Below are positions 8,852 to 17,862 of a DNA stretch of 64,000 nucleotides, piece after piece. Position 1 is the stretch's first letter. Each line of letters opens with the position of its first letter. A program made the position numbers and the translations under genes. The stretch lies in NCBI RefSeq assembly GCF_005503445.1, contig NZ_SCOH01000022.1, positions 29,866 through 93,865 on the forward strand. Direction: 5' to 3'. The notes under the pieces are model-generated. The model had not been told where the DNA came from, searched no databases, and saw only the letters and a program-made list of their open reading frames with translations. Origin of the DNA: Chitinivorax sp. B (lineage in GTDB: Bacteria; Pseudomonadota; Gammaproteobacteria; Burkholderiales; SCOH01).

Positions 8852-9252
8852 ACCGGCTCCCTGCCATCCTATCCGCCATTGAACAGGAAGGAGCCATCAC
8901 ACTGCTTGAGGCACAGACATTTGGTCAAACGGTCAGCCTCACATTGTTGGCGGGAAGAACACAACCAGTGTGGCAAATTGGCCAGGCCATCACCTTGGTG
9001 TTCAAGGATACCGAGGTGTCACTTGCCAAAAATCTACAAGGCCAGCTCAGCCTGCGTAACCGTTTACCAGTAAACGTACTGGCACTGGCCCGGGGTAAAG
9101 TACTAACCCGGGTGACCATGGCTCTGGCAGGGCATACCTTATATGCAGTGATCACCACGCGTGCTGCCGACCATTTAGCACTGCAAATAGGGGATCAGGT
9201 TGAAGCACTGATCAAAGCCAATGAAATGGCCATTCTGGAAGACCCGACATGA
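8848..9252 (+). CDS. Mop/TOBE-domain molybdate-binding protein
   Basis: A 134-residue cytoplasmic protein whose C-terminal half (SLRNRLPVNVLALARGKVLTR ... LALQIGDQVEALIKANEMAIL) is a Mop/TOBE domain. The N-terminal half (TLLEAQTFGQTVSLTLLAG ... LVFKDTEVSLAKN) looks like a second, more diverged copy. Di-Mop proteins bind molybdate oxyanions for storage or sensing. No helix-turn-helix is visible, so it is not ModE itself. It overlaps modA and modB by ATGA junctions, an unusual insertion between binding protein and permease genes. Confidence 0.75.
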   Translation: MNRLPAILSAIEQEGAITLLEAQTFGQTVSLTLLAGRTQPVWQIGQAITLVFKDTEVSLAKNLQGQLSLRNRLPVNVLALARGKVLTRVTMALAGHTLYAVITTRAADHLALQIGDQVEALIKANEMAILEDPT

Positions 9253-9923
9253 TTGATTGGCAACCGCTCTGGCTCACTGCCGAACTGGCCGCGCTGACTA
9301 CAGCCATTCTTTTCGTGGTTGGCCTACCCCTGGCTTATTGGCTGGCCTTCAGCCATCGGCGTATCAAACCAGTAGTGGAAACACTAGTCAGCATGCCATT
9401 GGTGCTGCCACCTTCTGTGTTGGGTTTCTATCTGTTACTCGCATTCAACCCCAACGCGGCCTTTGGACAATGGCTGGCCAGCCAGTTTGATATCCGCCTT
9501 GCATTCAGCTTTGCTGGGCTGGTGATCGGCTCTGTACTGTTCAGCCTGCCATTCATGGTGCACCCATTGCAATCAGCCTTACAGACACTACCGGCAGATT
9601 TACGCGAAGCGTCGTATACCCTTGGTAAATCAACGCTGACAACCCTATTTAAAGTATTGTTGCCGAACATCAAACCGGCATTGTTGTCTGGTTGTGTGAT
9701 GACATTTGCCCATACTGTTGGCGAGTTTGGGGTTGTTCTGATGATTGGCGGCAATATCCCCGGTGTGACCAAAGTGGCCTCCATTGCCATCTATGACGAA
9801 GTCGAAAGCCTCAACTACCCTGCTGCCCACACCTATGCCGCCATTCTGTTTGTGGTCAGCTTTGTCATCGTACTGATGGTGTACTGGTTGAACAGACACG
9901 CTTCCCGAGCCATCGCGACATGA
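9249..9923 (+). CDS. modB: ModB, molybdate ABC transporter permease
   Basis: A 224-residue inner-membrane permease with about five to six hydrophobic helices. It has the typical MPLVLPPSVLGFYLLL and the EAA-loop equivalent LREASYTLGKSTLTTLFKVLLPNIKPALLSG, followed by HTVGEFGVVLMIGGNIPG, all characteristic of ModB. It forms the translocation path for molybdate with ModC. It overlaps the Mop gene and modC by 4 bases each. Confidence 0.95.
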   Translation: MIDWQPLWLTAELAALTTAILFVVGLPLAYWLAFSHRRIKPVVETLVSMPLVLPPSVLGFYLLLAFNPNAAFGQWLASQFDIRLAFSFAGLVIGSVLFSLPFMVHPLQSALQTLPADLREASYTLGKSTLTTLFKVLLPNIKPALLSGCVMTFAHTVGEFGVVLMIGGNIPGVTKVASIAIYDEVESLNYPAAHTYAAILFVVSFVIVLMVYWLNRHASRAIAT

Positions 9924-10801
9924 TCGATTTGCAATTGACCCGGCAACTGCATACCCAACAAGGGCTGCTCACTCTCTCTGTTTCTGGCCAGATCACCCAC
10001 GGTGAATGTCTGGCTGTCTTTGGTCCATCAGGCGCGGGCAAGACTACCCTACTTCGGATGATGGCCGGACTGACACAGCCGGATAGTGGTCATCTGACCG
10101 TCGATGGCGAAGTCTGGATTGATGCCAGCCGAGGCTTTCACCTGCCACCACAAAAACGATCGATTGGTTATGTCTTCCAGGACTATGCGCTTTTCCCGAA
10201 CATGACCGTTCGAGGCAATCTGGCTTATGCCGGGGCATCAGCCAGTCTACAGGCTGATCTGCTGGACATGACCGGATTGACTGCCTTTTCGGACCGCAAA
10301 CCGGATACGCTTTCTGGCGGCCAGCGGCAACGGGTGGCCGTGGCCCGTGCACTGGCGCGTCGCCCTAAACTGCTGCTGCTGGATGAGCCACTGACTGCGT
10401 TGGATGGCACCACCCGGCACCAGTTACAACGAGATCTGGCGCAATGGCAGAAATCGCTAGGCATCACGACCATTTTGGTCAGCCATGATATTGGCGAAGT
10501 TGTGCGGCTAGCTCAGCAAGTGTGGCAGCTTGATCAAGGCAGAATCACTGCCCAAGGTACACCTCATGCTGTTCTGCTTGGGCCGCGCACGCGCGGCAAG
10601 TTCAATCTGGGGGCAGAGGTGTTGGCAGTACGGCAGGAGGACGTCGTTCAGGTTGTGACCTTATTGGTAGGCCAGGAAGTCGTGGATGTAATCGGTGATG
10701 GTGACGAACTGGCCGATCTGCAGATAGGGGATCGGGTTACCGTTGCCATCAAGGCATTCAGCCCGATCTTGATCAAGAATCGAGATGGCAGCACATGCTA
10801 A
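9920..10801 (+). CDS. modC: ModC, molybdate ABC transporter ATPase
   Basis: A 293-residue ATPase with Walker A GPSGAGKT (residues 35-42), Q-loop YVFQDYALFPNMTV, signature LSGGQRQRVAVARALA, Walker B LLLLDEPLTALD and switch His in ILVSHDIGEV. A C-terminal region (about 230-293, FNLGAEVLAVRQ ... LQIGDRVTVAIKAFSPIL) is the molybdate-binding TOBE/Mop domain typical of ModC. It energises ModB. The last 7 bases overlap the start of hemC, so the operon may extend into heme synthesis. Confidence 0.95.
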   Translation: MIDLQLTRQLHTQQGLLTLSVSGQITHGECLAVFGPSGAGKTTLLRMMAGLTQPDSGHLTVDGEVWIDASRGFHLPPQKRSIGYVFQDYALFPNMTVRGNLAYAGASASLQADLLDMTGLTAFSDRKPDTLSGGQRQRVAVARALARRPKLLLLDEPLTALDGTTRHQLQRDLAQWQKSLGITTILVSHDIGEVVRLAQQVWQLDQGRITAQGTPHAVLLGPRTRGKFNLGAEVLAVRQEDVVQVVTLLVGQEVVDVIGDGDELADLQIGDRVTVAIKAFSPILIKNRDGSTC

Positions 10802-11775
10802 AATCCGTTCATTCCCAAGCGAGCATCCCTATCGTGTCTGCCAAATCCCGTCCAACCAAAGTCATCATCGCCTCTCGTGAGAGCTTGCTTGCCATGTGGC
10901 AAGCCGAACATATCCAGACTCGCTTGCGCACGTTGTATCCAGGGCTTGAAGTCGAAATACTGGGTATGACCACACAAGGCGATCGCATTCTGGACGTAAC
11001 CCTCAACAAGATCGGCGGCAAGGGGCTATTTGTCAAAGAACTGGAAGTTGCCATGGAAGAAGGTCGGGCCGATATCGCCGTCCATTCCAGCAAAGACGTG
11101 CCAATGCAGTTACCCGATGGTTTTACGCTAGCGGCCATTGGTGAACGTGAAGATGCACGTGATGCCTTCGTTTCCAACCATTTTACCGACTTGGCCACTT
11201 TGCCACCGAACAGTGTAGTTGGTACTTCCAGCCTGCGCCGTGAAAGCCAGATCCGCAACCGTTTCCCGCACCTAACAGTGAAGCCGCTACGTGGTAACGT
11301 CCAGACGCGTCTGCGCAAACTGGATGAAGACCAATACGATGCCATTATTCTCGCTGCAGCTGGTTTGCGCCGCCTGGGCCTGACAGATCGCATTACCAGC
11401 CTGTTGTCAACGGAAGATAGCCTACCGGCGGTTGGCCAAGGTGCACTTGCAATCGAATGCCGGACGGATCGGGCTGATCTACTGAAGCTGCTGGCGCCAC
11501 TGAATCACGCCGACACCGCGATCTGTGTTCGTGCGGAGCGCGCCATGAGCAGGGTATTGGGCGGCAGCTGTCAAGTTCCGTTAGGTGGCTTTGCGGAAGT
11601 AGTTGAAGGCAAACTAAAACTACGTGCTTTTATCGCGCTGCCAGACGGTAGTCGCCTGCTGCACACCACCCTGACCGGCTCCCGCGACAAACCTGAAGCC
11701 TTGGGACAAGCTGCGGCTGAAGCCTTGATGTTACAAGGTGCCGGTGACATCATGCAGCAACTGACACATCCCTGA
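10795..11775 (+). CDS. hemC: HemC, hydroxymethylbilane synthase (porphobilinogen deaminase)
   Basis: A 326-residue enzyme that polymerises four porphobilinogens into hydroxymethylbilane. Conserved parts include VIASRESLLAMWQAEHI, GGKGLFVKELE, IAVHSSKDVP, GTSSLRRESQI, RGNVQTRLRKLDE and GGSCQVPLGG, where Cys259 should carry the dipyrromethane cofactor. ATG 10795 overlaps modC; GTG 10834 would remove a 13-residue extension and fits the usual family start. Neither has a strong ribosome binding site. The link to hemDX and hemY downstream is the standard betaproteobacterial order. Confidence 0.95.
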   Translation: MLKSVHSQASIPIVSAKSRPTKVIIASRESLLAMWQAEHIQTRLRTLYPGLEVEILGMTTQGDRILDVTLNKIGGKGLFVKELEVAMEEGRADIAVHSSKDVPMQLPDGFTLAAIGEREDARDAFVSNHFTDLATLPPNSVVGTSSLRRESQIRNRFPHLTVKPLRGNVQTRLRKLDEDQYDAIILAAAGLRRLGLTDRITSLLSTEDSLPAVGQGALAIECRTDRADLLKLLAPLNHADTAICVRAERAMSRVLGGSCQVPLGGFAEVVEGKLKLRAFIALPDGSRLLHTTLTGSRDKPEALGQAAAEALMLQGAGDIMQQLTHP

Positions 11776-11851
11776 CCTGCCAACAGTCAACTGGATATCG
11801 TCAAATATCCACCCAAGCATGCACGGCATAAATGATCGATAATTGTGAAGG

Positions 11852-11893
11852 GACGCACCTGCCGCCCACACGGGCTGCGGCCTCAGGTGCGTC
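11852..11893 (+). terminator. Large hairpin between hemC and hemDX
   Basis: GACGCACCTG (11852-11861) pairs perfectly with CAGGTGCGTC (11884-11893), with an inner GC-rich stem CCGC/GCGG. Only a weak T stretch follows (ATTTCAAT), so it may be a leaky terminator, an attenuator or an RNA-processing signal separating mod-hemC from hemDX-hemY. Confidence 0.5.
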
Positions 11894-11917
11894 ATTTCAA
11901 TACCTGCCGAGGATCGA

Positions 11918-13774
11918 ATGCCACGTCTTCCTGCCTATGCACGTGTTGTTGTTACCCGCCCGGTCGATCAAGCCGGTAAGTTGATCGACGCAATCCGCGA
12001 AGCTGGCGGGCAGGCCATCCCACTACCATTGTTGGCAATAGGTGAGCCCAGTAGCCCAGATGCGCTGGATGAAATCATCGCCCGACTTTGCGAGTTCGAC
12101 TTCGCAGTCCTGATTAGCCCAACTGCCATTTCACGGGTGTTGCCCAAAGTGATGGAAGCAGGCGGCTGGCCTGCCGCAGTGACCCCTGTTGTCGTCGGTC
12201 AGAGTAGCGCCGACGCGTTGGCAACCTATGATACCCCTCCGCCACTGATACCGGCGGACCGGTTCGATAGCGAGGGACTACTGGCATTACCACGTCTGCA
12301 ACACATGGTCGGCCAGCGGGTAGTGATCTTCCGTGGTGATGGCGGACGCGAACTGCTGGCAGATACGCTGATTCAGCGCGGTGCCCATGTCGAGTACATT
12401 GAGGCCTATCAACGACTCTGTATCAATCATACTATCGGCCCATTGTTATCAGGCGATCCGTTGCCGGTTTGGACCATTAGTAGCACCGAGGCATTGGAAC
12501 ATCTGCATACCTTGGCTGGAGAAAGCCACATCAAGCAGTTACAATCATCAGCGCTATTCGTTTCCCATCAACGCATTGCGGCCCGCGCAGCAGAATTGGG
12601 ATTTTCCCGCATCATTGTGACAAGCCCCGGCGATAACGGTATGCTCGTGGGCCTTTGCGACTGGTTCAACCACCGAATGGAAGACAAGATGGATACGGCG
12701 CCAAACAACACTGCGCCCCCGGCCGCCACGGCACCGAAGGACACCACCTCTCAGAGCCACACAGCCGCACCGACACCACCTCCCGCTTATGTTCCCGCAT
12801 CGGCTACCTCCGGTTTTCGTTTCAATTGGGGCCTTGCCTTGGGTGCTGCTGCATTGATATTGGTCACGGCTCATTGGCTGACCAATAACCACAAGATGCA
12901 GAAGCTGCAGCTGGAGGCCGGTAGTTTCAACCAGACCAGTCGTCAGCTGGCTGAAAAAAGCACCGAACAGGTCACTCAGATGCAGACGCGTCTGGCAATA
13001 CTGGAAAGCAAGCTCAGCGATTCACAGAATCAGCAAGTCGCGCTGGAGGCCATGTATCAGGAACTGTCGCGCAGCCGTGACGAAGCCTCACTGGCAGACA
13101 TTGAGCAAGCACTGATGCTGGCCAACCAGCATCTGCAATTGGCCGGTAATGTGCGCTTGGCGCTGATTTCATTACAGAACATCGACCAACGCCTGCAAGG
13201 CCAGAACGAGCCACAGTGGCTGGCAGTACGTACAGCATTGGCCAAAGATATGGAAGTACTGAAGAAGTTTCCGTTCATCGATACAGTTGGCATTGCCGTC
13301 AAAATCGACGGGTTGCTGACTGCAATCGACAGCATGCCATTGGTGGTGGAACAACCACAACCCCGAACTCCTGCAGCTCCAGCTCAAGCTGACGCCAATG
13401 TCTTTCAGCGACTATGGGGTGAACTGTGGACGGAGCTCAAGGATCTGATTCGCGTACGCCGGCTGGACAACCAGGAACCCTTGTTGCTGTCGCCGGAGCA
13501 GGCTTTTTTCCTGCGTGAAAACCTGAAACTGAGGCTGCTGGACGCCCGCATGGCCAATCTGCAGCGCGATGGCGTCACCTTTCAGAGTGATCTGCAATTG
13601 GCACGTCAGTATGTCGAACGCTATTTCGACGCCACCTCACCACAAAGCAAAGGTTTTCTACAAGGATTGATGCAGTTGACACAATTGGAGATTGGCAGCG
13701 AACCGCCTAGCCTGGAAGCCAGTCTGAACGCAATACGAGATGCCAAACTTAGACCTGTCGGGAGTGTCGAGTGA
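11918..13774 (+). CDS. hemDX: Fused HemD (uroporphyrinogen-III synthase) / HemX membrane protein
   Basis: A 618-residue fusion. Residues 1 to about 252 are uroporphyrinogen-III synthase, which closes and rearranges hydroxymethylbilane (VVVTRPVDQAGKLIDAIREAGG, LISPTAI, GDGGRELLADTL, SALFVSHQRIAARAAELGF, VTSPGDNGML). A Pro/Ala/Thr-rich linker (about 258-298) leads to one transmembrane helix (about 303-321) and a HemX domain with a coiled-coil-like stretch and a C-terminal globular part (LRENLKLRLLDARMANLQRD). Fusion of these two is known in several betaproteobacteria. HemX is thought to organise heme enzymes at the membrane, but its exact role is not settled. The last 4 bases overlap hemY. Confidence 0.92.
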   Translation: MPRLPAYARVVVTRPVDQAGKLIDAIREAGGQAIPLPLLAIGEPSSPDALDEIIARLCEFDFAVLISPTAISRVLPKVMEAGGWPAAVTPVVVGQSSADALATYDTPPPLIPADRFDSEGLLALPRLQHMVGQRVVIFRGDGGRELLADTLIQRGAHVEYIEAYQRLCINHTIGPLLSGDPLPVWTISSTEALEHLHTLAGESHIKQLQSSALFVSHQRIAARAAELGFSRIIVTSPGDNGMLVGLCDWFNHRMEDKMDTAPNNTAPPAATAPKDTTSQSHTAAPTPPPAYVPASATSGFRFNWGLALGAAALILVTAHWLTNNHKMQKLQLEAGSFNQTSRQLAEKSTEQVTQMQTRLAILESKLSDSQNQQVALEAMYQELSRSRDEASLADIEQALMLANQHLQLAGNVRLALISLQNIDQRLQGQNEPQWLAVRTALAKDMEVLKKFPFIDTVGIAVKIDGLLTAIDSMPLVVEQPQPRTPAAPAQADANVFQRLWGELWTELKDLIRVRRLDNQEPLLLSPEQAFFLRENLKLRLLDARMANLQRDGVTFQSDLQLARQYVERYFDATSPQSKGFLQGLMQLTQLEIGSEPPSLEASLNAIRDAKLRPVGSVE

Positions 13775-14985
13775 AGCTGCTGCTCTGGCTGATCGCCATT
13801 TTCACGGCGGCTGTTGCCGTTACTATGTTGGCGGGTGTCAATGACGGATATGCGCTGTTCGTGGTACCGCCTTACCGGCTCGATATCTCGCTGAATGCAT
13901 TGATTATTCTGATCATTGCTGCGTTCATCGTGGTCTATGGTCTATTCCGCCTCACGTTCAATGCACTGGAATTACCCAAGCACGTCAAGGCCTATCACCG
14001 TAAACGCAACCAGGAAACGGCTCGCACTGCCTTATTTGATGCGCTGGAAGCTTTCTTTGAGGGTCGTTACAACCGTGCAGAACGAGATGCCAACAAAGTA
14101 GCCGAGTTGGAGGACGATCCACGTGGCAAAGCACTGGCCTCACTGTTGGCAGCACGCTCTGCACATATCGTGCGTGATTTCGACAAGCGTGATGGGTACC
14201 TGTCCCAGGCAGGGCTGGCTGACCAACATGCCAAACTTGCGCGTTATATCACTCAAGCGGAGCTACTGGCTGATCAACGTGAATCCACCGCCGCATTGGA
14301 TGCGCTGGAAGAAGCCAAGTCCATCGCACCTAAGCTTACCAACGCACTACGCCTGGAATTGAAGATCCGCCAGCAACGTGGTGAACCGGATGCCGTATTG
14401 CGCATTCTGGAACAGCTGCAAAAAAGCGATGCAATCGACTCAGCCACAGCACAAACCATTCGGCTGGCCTCGTATCTGCATATTCTCAAGCATGAGCCCA
14501 TGAATGTCCGTAGCCTGCGGGAATGGTGGGGCCGGCTCGACAAGACCGACCGCCTGCAACCGAGACTAGCAGCAGCGGCAGCACGTAAACTGTTGCAATT
14601 GGGTGATGCCGAGCTGGCAACCGATATTCTGATCAACGCACTCGAACACGATTGGGATACCGAACTGATCGAAATATTCGGCAACCTGCATCACTCAGGC
14701 ACTCACAGCAACGACAATTTGCTGAAACTGATCCAGCAAGCTGAATCCTGGCTGCCACAACACCCGAAGGATGCAGCATTGCTGCTGACGCTTGGCCGGT
14801 TATGCCATGCCCAACAACTATGGGGCAAAGCGCAAAGCTATCTGGAGGCAAGTCTGGCGGTTTCGCCTTCCGTTGTTGCCCATATCGAACTGGCACAATT
14901 GCTGGAGCATATTGGTAAGCATGAGCAGGCAGCCCAACATTTCAAGAAAAGCCTTTCCCACGCAATGGTCGACATCGTCGAGTAA
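13771..14985 (+). CDS. hemY: HemY-like heme biosynthesis protein (TPR membrane protein)
   Basis: A 404-residue inner-membrane protein with two N-terminal hydrophobic helices (LLWLIAIFTAAVAVTMLAGV and ALIILIIAAFIVVYGLF) and a helical tetratricopeptide-like remainder, for example AALDALEEAKSIAPKLTNALRLELKIR and LLLTLGRLCHAQQLWGKAQSYLEASLAV. This is the gammaproteobacterial/betaproteobacterial HemY, not the Bacillus protoporphyrinogen oxidase. Its role is inferred from constant linkage to hemC-hemD-hemX. The start is GTG overlapping the hemDX stop. Confidence 0.9.
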   Translation: MKLLLWLIAIFTAAVAVTMLAGVNDGYALFVVPPYRLDISLNALIILIIAAFIVVYGLFRLTFNALELPKHVKAYHRKRNQETARTALFDALEAFFEGRYNRAERDANKVAELEDDPRGKALASLLAARSAHIVRDFDKRDGYLSQAGLADQHAKLARYITQAELLADQRESTAALDALEEAKSIAPKLTNALRLELKIRQQRGEPDAVLRILEQLQKSDAIDSATAQTIRLASYLHILKHEPMNVRSLREWWGRLDKTDRLQPRLAAAAARKLLQLGDAELATDILINALEHDWDTELIEIFGNLHHSGTHSNDNLLKLIQQAESWLPQHPKDAALLLTLGRLCHAQQLWGKAQSYLEASLAVSPSVVAHIELAQLLEHIGKHEQAAQHFKKSLSHAMVDIVE

Positions 14986-14991
14986 ATCATC

Positions 14992-15720
14992 TCAATTCGA
15001 ACGGGGCCTCGCCGACGCTGTCGTCCCCGTTCGCTGTTGCAATCCCACCCGCACCCCATTCAACGCCAACGCCACTGGCACCAAGCACACGCCAGCCCAA
15101 ATCGGGTGGCCATCGCGTATCAGTAAAACAACCAACACCAACCAAATTGGCCCTGTTGCCAGCAGACACAAAACCAACGGCCATAACACTACCTGAGGTG
15201 ATGGTGCCTTACCTGGCCTAACTGGTGTGAATGCCGCCACCATCAGTACCACGCCACCGGCACCAAACATCAGGGCACCCAACATAGCGAATCCGACTTC
15301 ATTCCAACGAATCGCTCGAATCACTACCGCCTCATCTGGTGCATTTGGGTTGATCCACGCGGTGATGGTATTGCCAACAGGGCCAATCTCACCCATGACT
15401 GCTTCACGCCAACCATCGTCCAAATCATCACGAACCAAGCTGAAGGTCAGCCGATGGCTGATCCGTTCCTGTTGCTGCCAGCGGTAACGAAAAGCACCTT
15501 CAATGCGATAAGTCGTCGACTCGCCAATTTTTTGTACGGCCGAGTTTCGTTCCGATACCGACAGTACCGTTGCAGGTACAGGTTGCCAAGCTAGTGACCG
15601 TAAGTGCTGCACCACCGGGTATAACGCTGCTATCAAGGCTGCCAATCCCAACATCACGAACGGTAGAGCAAACAGAACACCCGGCCAGTAATACCGACTG
15701 CTACGCTGCTTACCCATCAT
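14992..15720 (-). CDS. DUF3592 membrane protein
   Basis: A 242-residue protein with an N-terminal transmembrane helix (WPGVLFALPFVMLGLAALIAALYP), a soluble domain beginning AWQPVPATVLSVSERNS and containing WINPNAPDEAVV, then further hydrophobic segments (GFAMLGALMFGAGGVVLMVAAF and a pair near the C-terminus). The WxPVxATVLS start and the NPxxPxxAVV end of the soluble domain are typical of DUF3592, whose function is unknown. ATG 15720 follows AAGGGTG on the minus strand. It ends 7 bases from the convergent hemY stop and is divergent from the zinc-type cluster, sharing its promoter region. Confidence 0.75.
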   Translation of the reverse strand: MMGKQRSSRYYWPGVLFALPFVMLGLAALIAALYPVVQHLRSLAWQPVPATVLSVSERNSAVQKIGESTTYRIEGAFRYRWQQQERISHRLTFSLVRDDLDDGWREAVMGEIGPVGNTITAWINPNAPDEAVVIRAIRWNEVGFAMLGALMFGAGGVVLMVAAFTPVRPGKAPSPQVVLWPLVLCLLATGPIWLVLVVLLIRDGHPIWAGVCLVPVALALNGVRVGLQQRTGTTASARPRSN

Positions 15721-15775
15721 CAATCACCCTTCCACAATACTTGTTCAGCATAGCTTAGGCTGAGCGCCTTTCAAT

Positions 15776-15830
15776 ATGCAACAAGGTTGCATTTATGACG
15801 TATTGATTGGCATAATGCAACATAGTTGCA
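15776..15830. promoter_or_regulatory. Paired palindromic operators, candidate Zur-type boxes
   Basis: Two palindromes of the same type lie in the divergent promoter region: ATGCAAC-AAG-GTTGCAT at 15776-15792 and TGCAAC-ATA-GTTGCA at 15816-15830, with centres 39 bases apart. The second ends 15 bases before the start codon of the COG0523 GTPase gene. Such a position suits repression, and the downstream genes are of kinds often controlled by the zinc repressor Zur. Assignment to Zur is inference. Confidence 0.65.
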
Positions 15831-15845
15831 AATAAGAGGCACCTC

Positions 15846-17075
15846 ATGTCATCTCCATCACGCTTGCCAGTTACGGTGTTATCCGGCTTTTTAGGCGCGG
15901 GCAAGACCACATTACTGAATCATGTGCTCAATAATCGGGAAGGCTTGCGAGTCGCAGTCATCGTCAATGACATGTCAGAGGTCAATATCGATGCTGCCCT
16001 TGTTCGCTCAGGTGGTGCGCAGTTGTCACGCACTGACGAACGTATGGTGGAAATGAGCAATGGCTGTATCTGCTGCACACTGCGGGAAGATCTGCTACTG
16101 GAGGTTCGCCAACTGGCCGAAGCAGGCTGTTTCGACTATCTATTGATCGAATCCACCGGCATTGCCGAGCCCATGCCCATAGCCGAAACATTTACCTTTC
16201 GCGACGAACGGAATATCAGCCTGTCAGACATTGCCAGACTTGACACCATGGTAACCGTAGTGGATGGCTGTCACTTTCTGCGCGATTACACCAGCCATGA
16301 GATGCTCACCGAACGGGGAGAAACATTGGATGACGGTGACGAGCGCAGTATCGTCGAACTGCTGATTGAGCAGGTGGAGTTCTGTGATGTACTGGTCGTC
16401 AACAAAACCGACCTCATCAATGACAACGAACGTGAACAGCTGACCGGCATCCTCCGCGCATTGAATCCCGACGCACGCATTGTACTCAGCCAATTCGGTC
16501 AGGTACCACTCGCTTCCATCCTGAATACCGGCAGTTTCGATTTCGATCGGGCAGCGCAGGCCCCGGGTTGGCTGAAGGAGCTGCACGGCGAACATGTACC
16601 AGAGACCGCAACCTATGGTATTCGCAGCTTTACCTTTAACAGCTGGCGACCATTTCATCCACAACGTTTTTGGCAAATGTTGCACCAGGAATGGGATGGA
16701 CTGCTGCGCTCGAAGGGTTTCTTCTGGCTGGCTACCCGACCTGACATTGCCGGCAGCTGGTCACAGGCTGGTGGGGCAATGCGTTATGGTGCTGCTGGCC
16801 TTTGGTGGGCTGCCGTTGACCAAACCGACTGGCCCGACGATCCGGAGTATCTGTCGATGATTCAAGCCAGATGGCAAGCACCGTTTGGTGATCGCCGTCA
16901 GGAACTGGTATTCATCGGAATGGGTCTCAATGAATCAGCGATTCGCGCGCAACTGAACGCCTGTTTGTTGACTGATGGCGAAATGTCGCTTGGGGTCAAC
17001 GGCTGGTCAGCTTTTCATGATCCGTTTCCAGTCTGGACAACCACCCCAAACGAAACTGAAATGGAAGCACGATAG
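15846..17075 (+). CDS. COG0523 (CobW/ZigA-type) GTP-binding metallochaperone
   Basis: A 409-residue P-loop GTPase. Walker A is [12 protein letters not shown] (residues 14-25), the metal-binding CICC motif is at 74-77 ([12 protein letters not shown]), [13 protein letters not shown] is the Walker B region and VVNKTDLI the guanine-specificity motif. The C-terminal CobW_C domain starts around residue 255 ([15 protein letters not shown]). Proteins of this length in proteobacteria are mostly ZigA-like zinc chaperones induced by zinc limitation. The tandem palindromes in its promoter and the following ABC/PepSY/DUF3299 genes support a zinc role, but the metal is inferred. Confidence 0.88.
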   Translation: MSSPSRLPVTVLSGFLGAGKTTLLNHVLNNREGLRVAVIVNDMSEVNIDAALVRSGGAQLSRTDERMVEMSNGCICCTLREDLLLEVRQLAEAGCFDYLLIESTGIAEPMPIAETFTFRDERNISLSDIARLDTMVTVVDGCHFLRDYTSHEMLTERGETLDDGDERSIVELLIEQVEFCDVLVVNKTDLINDNEREQLTGILRALNPDARIVLSQFGQVPLASILNTGSFDFDRAAQAPGWLKELHGEHVPETATYGIRSFTFNSWRPFHPQRFWQMLHQEWDGLLRSKGFFWLATRPDIAGSWSQAGGAMRYGAAGLWWAAVDQTDWPDDPEYLSMIQARWQAPFGDRRQELVFIGMGLNESAIRAQLNACLLTDGEMSLGVNGWSAFHDPFPVWTTTPNETEMEAR

Positions 17076-17223
17076 ACTGTAGCGTGCTGGTATTTATTCG
17101 CATGGATAAAACGGACATGTCTCAGTCTGGAAAACGACGATTGGGGCAGTTGCTTTGACCACACGTGACATCCTGTGCAATATCGCCAAACCAAATAACA
17201 GGTTTGATGAGGAGAAATACATT

Positions 17224-17862
17224 TTGCTCAGCATTCAACAACTCGAATTCACCTATTCAGGTGGGCATCCCATTCGTTTTCCCGATTGGCAGCTACAACA
17301 GGGTGAAATGGCACTCCTGCTTGGTCCTTCCGGTAGCGGAAAAAGCACATTGGTCGCAATGCTGGCTGGATTGCTGACCCCAACGGCTGGCTGCATCAGT
17401 ATCGCAGGGCACATGCTGCAACAACTTCAGGGACACGCACTGGATCATTTTCGTGGACGCCATATCGGCTTCGTTCCACAACAGTTGCATCTACTCCCAC
17501 TACTTTCTGTGAAGGAAAACCTTCGCTTGGCACAAACACTGGCGGGGCAGCCACGTGACGATAAGCGGATTGATCATGTGTTGGGTTCACTTGGCATTCA
17601 AAACCTGTCAGATCGCCGTCCGGGCGCACTCAGCCAAGGCCAGAAACAGCGTGCCGCCATCGCACGGGCAACAGTCAACACCCCCAAACTGCTACTTGCC
17701 GACGAGCCCACTGCCAACCTCGACGATATCGCCGCCGAAGCTGCATTGGAAGTACTGACCGTCGCGGCCCGTGATTGTCATGCCACCTTGATCATCGCCA
17801 CCCATGATAGCCGAGTCAAACACCGTATCACCCAACAGCTGACTCTGGGAGGGATGCAATGA
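17224..17862 (+). CDS. ABC transporter ATPase (MacB/LolD-like)
   Basis: A 212-residue ATPase with Walker A GPSGSGKS (34-41), Q-loop GFVPQQLHLLPLLSV, signature ALSQGQKQRAAIARA, Walker B LLLADEPTANLD and switch His in IIATHDSRV. It belongs to the LolD/MacB group that works with FtsX-type permeases on extracytoplasmic substrates rather than transport across the membrane. I choose TTG 17224 because GAGGAGA precedes it and the protein then starts like its relatives; an upstream TTG at 17155 would add 23 unconserved residues. It overlaps the permease gene by 4 bases. Confidence 0.87.
   Translation: MLSIQQLEFTYSGGHPIRFPDWQLQQGEMALLLGPSGSGKSTLVAMLAGLLTPTAGCISIAGHMLQQLQGHALDHFRGRHIGFVPQQLHLLPLLSVKENLRLAQTLAGQPRDDKRIDHVLGSLGIQNLSDRRPGALSQGQKQRAAIARATVNTPKLLLADEPTANLDDIAAEAALEVLTVAARDCHATLIIATHDSRVKHRITQQLTLGGMQ

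Noticed and set aside
14998..15033. CGAACGGGG/CCCCGTTCG stem at the hemY/DUF3592 junction as terminator
   Set aside because: It lies within the DUF3592 coding end, has an 16-18 base GC-rich loop and no T tract.
17553..17558. Other CACGTG hexamers (for example 14119, 17553, 20350) as parS
   Set aside because: They lack the flanking TTT/AAA bases of the parS core.
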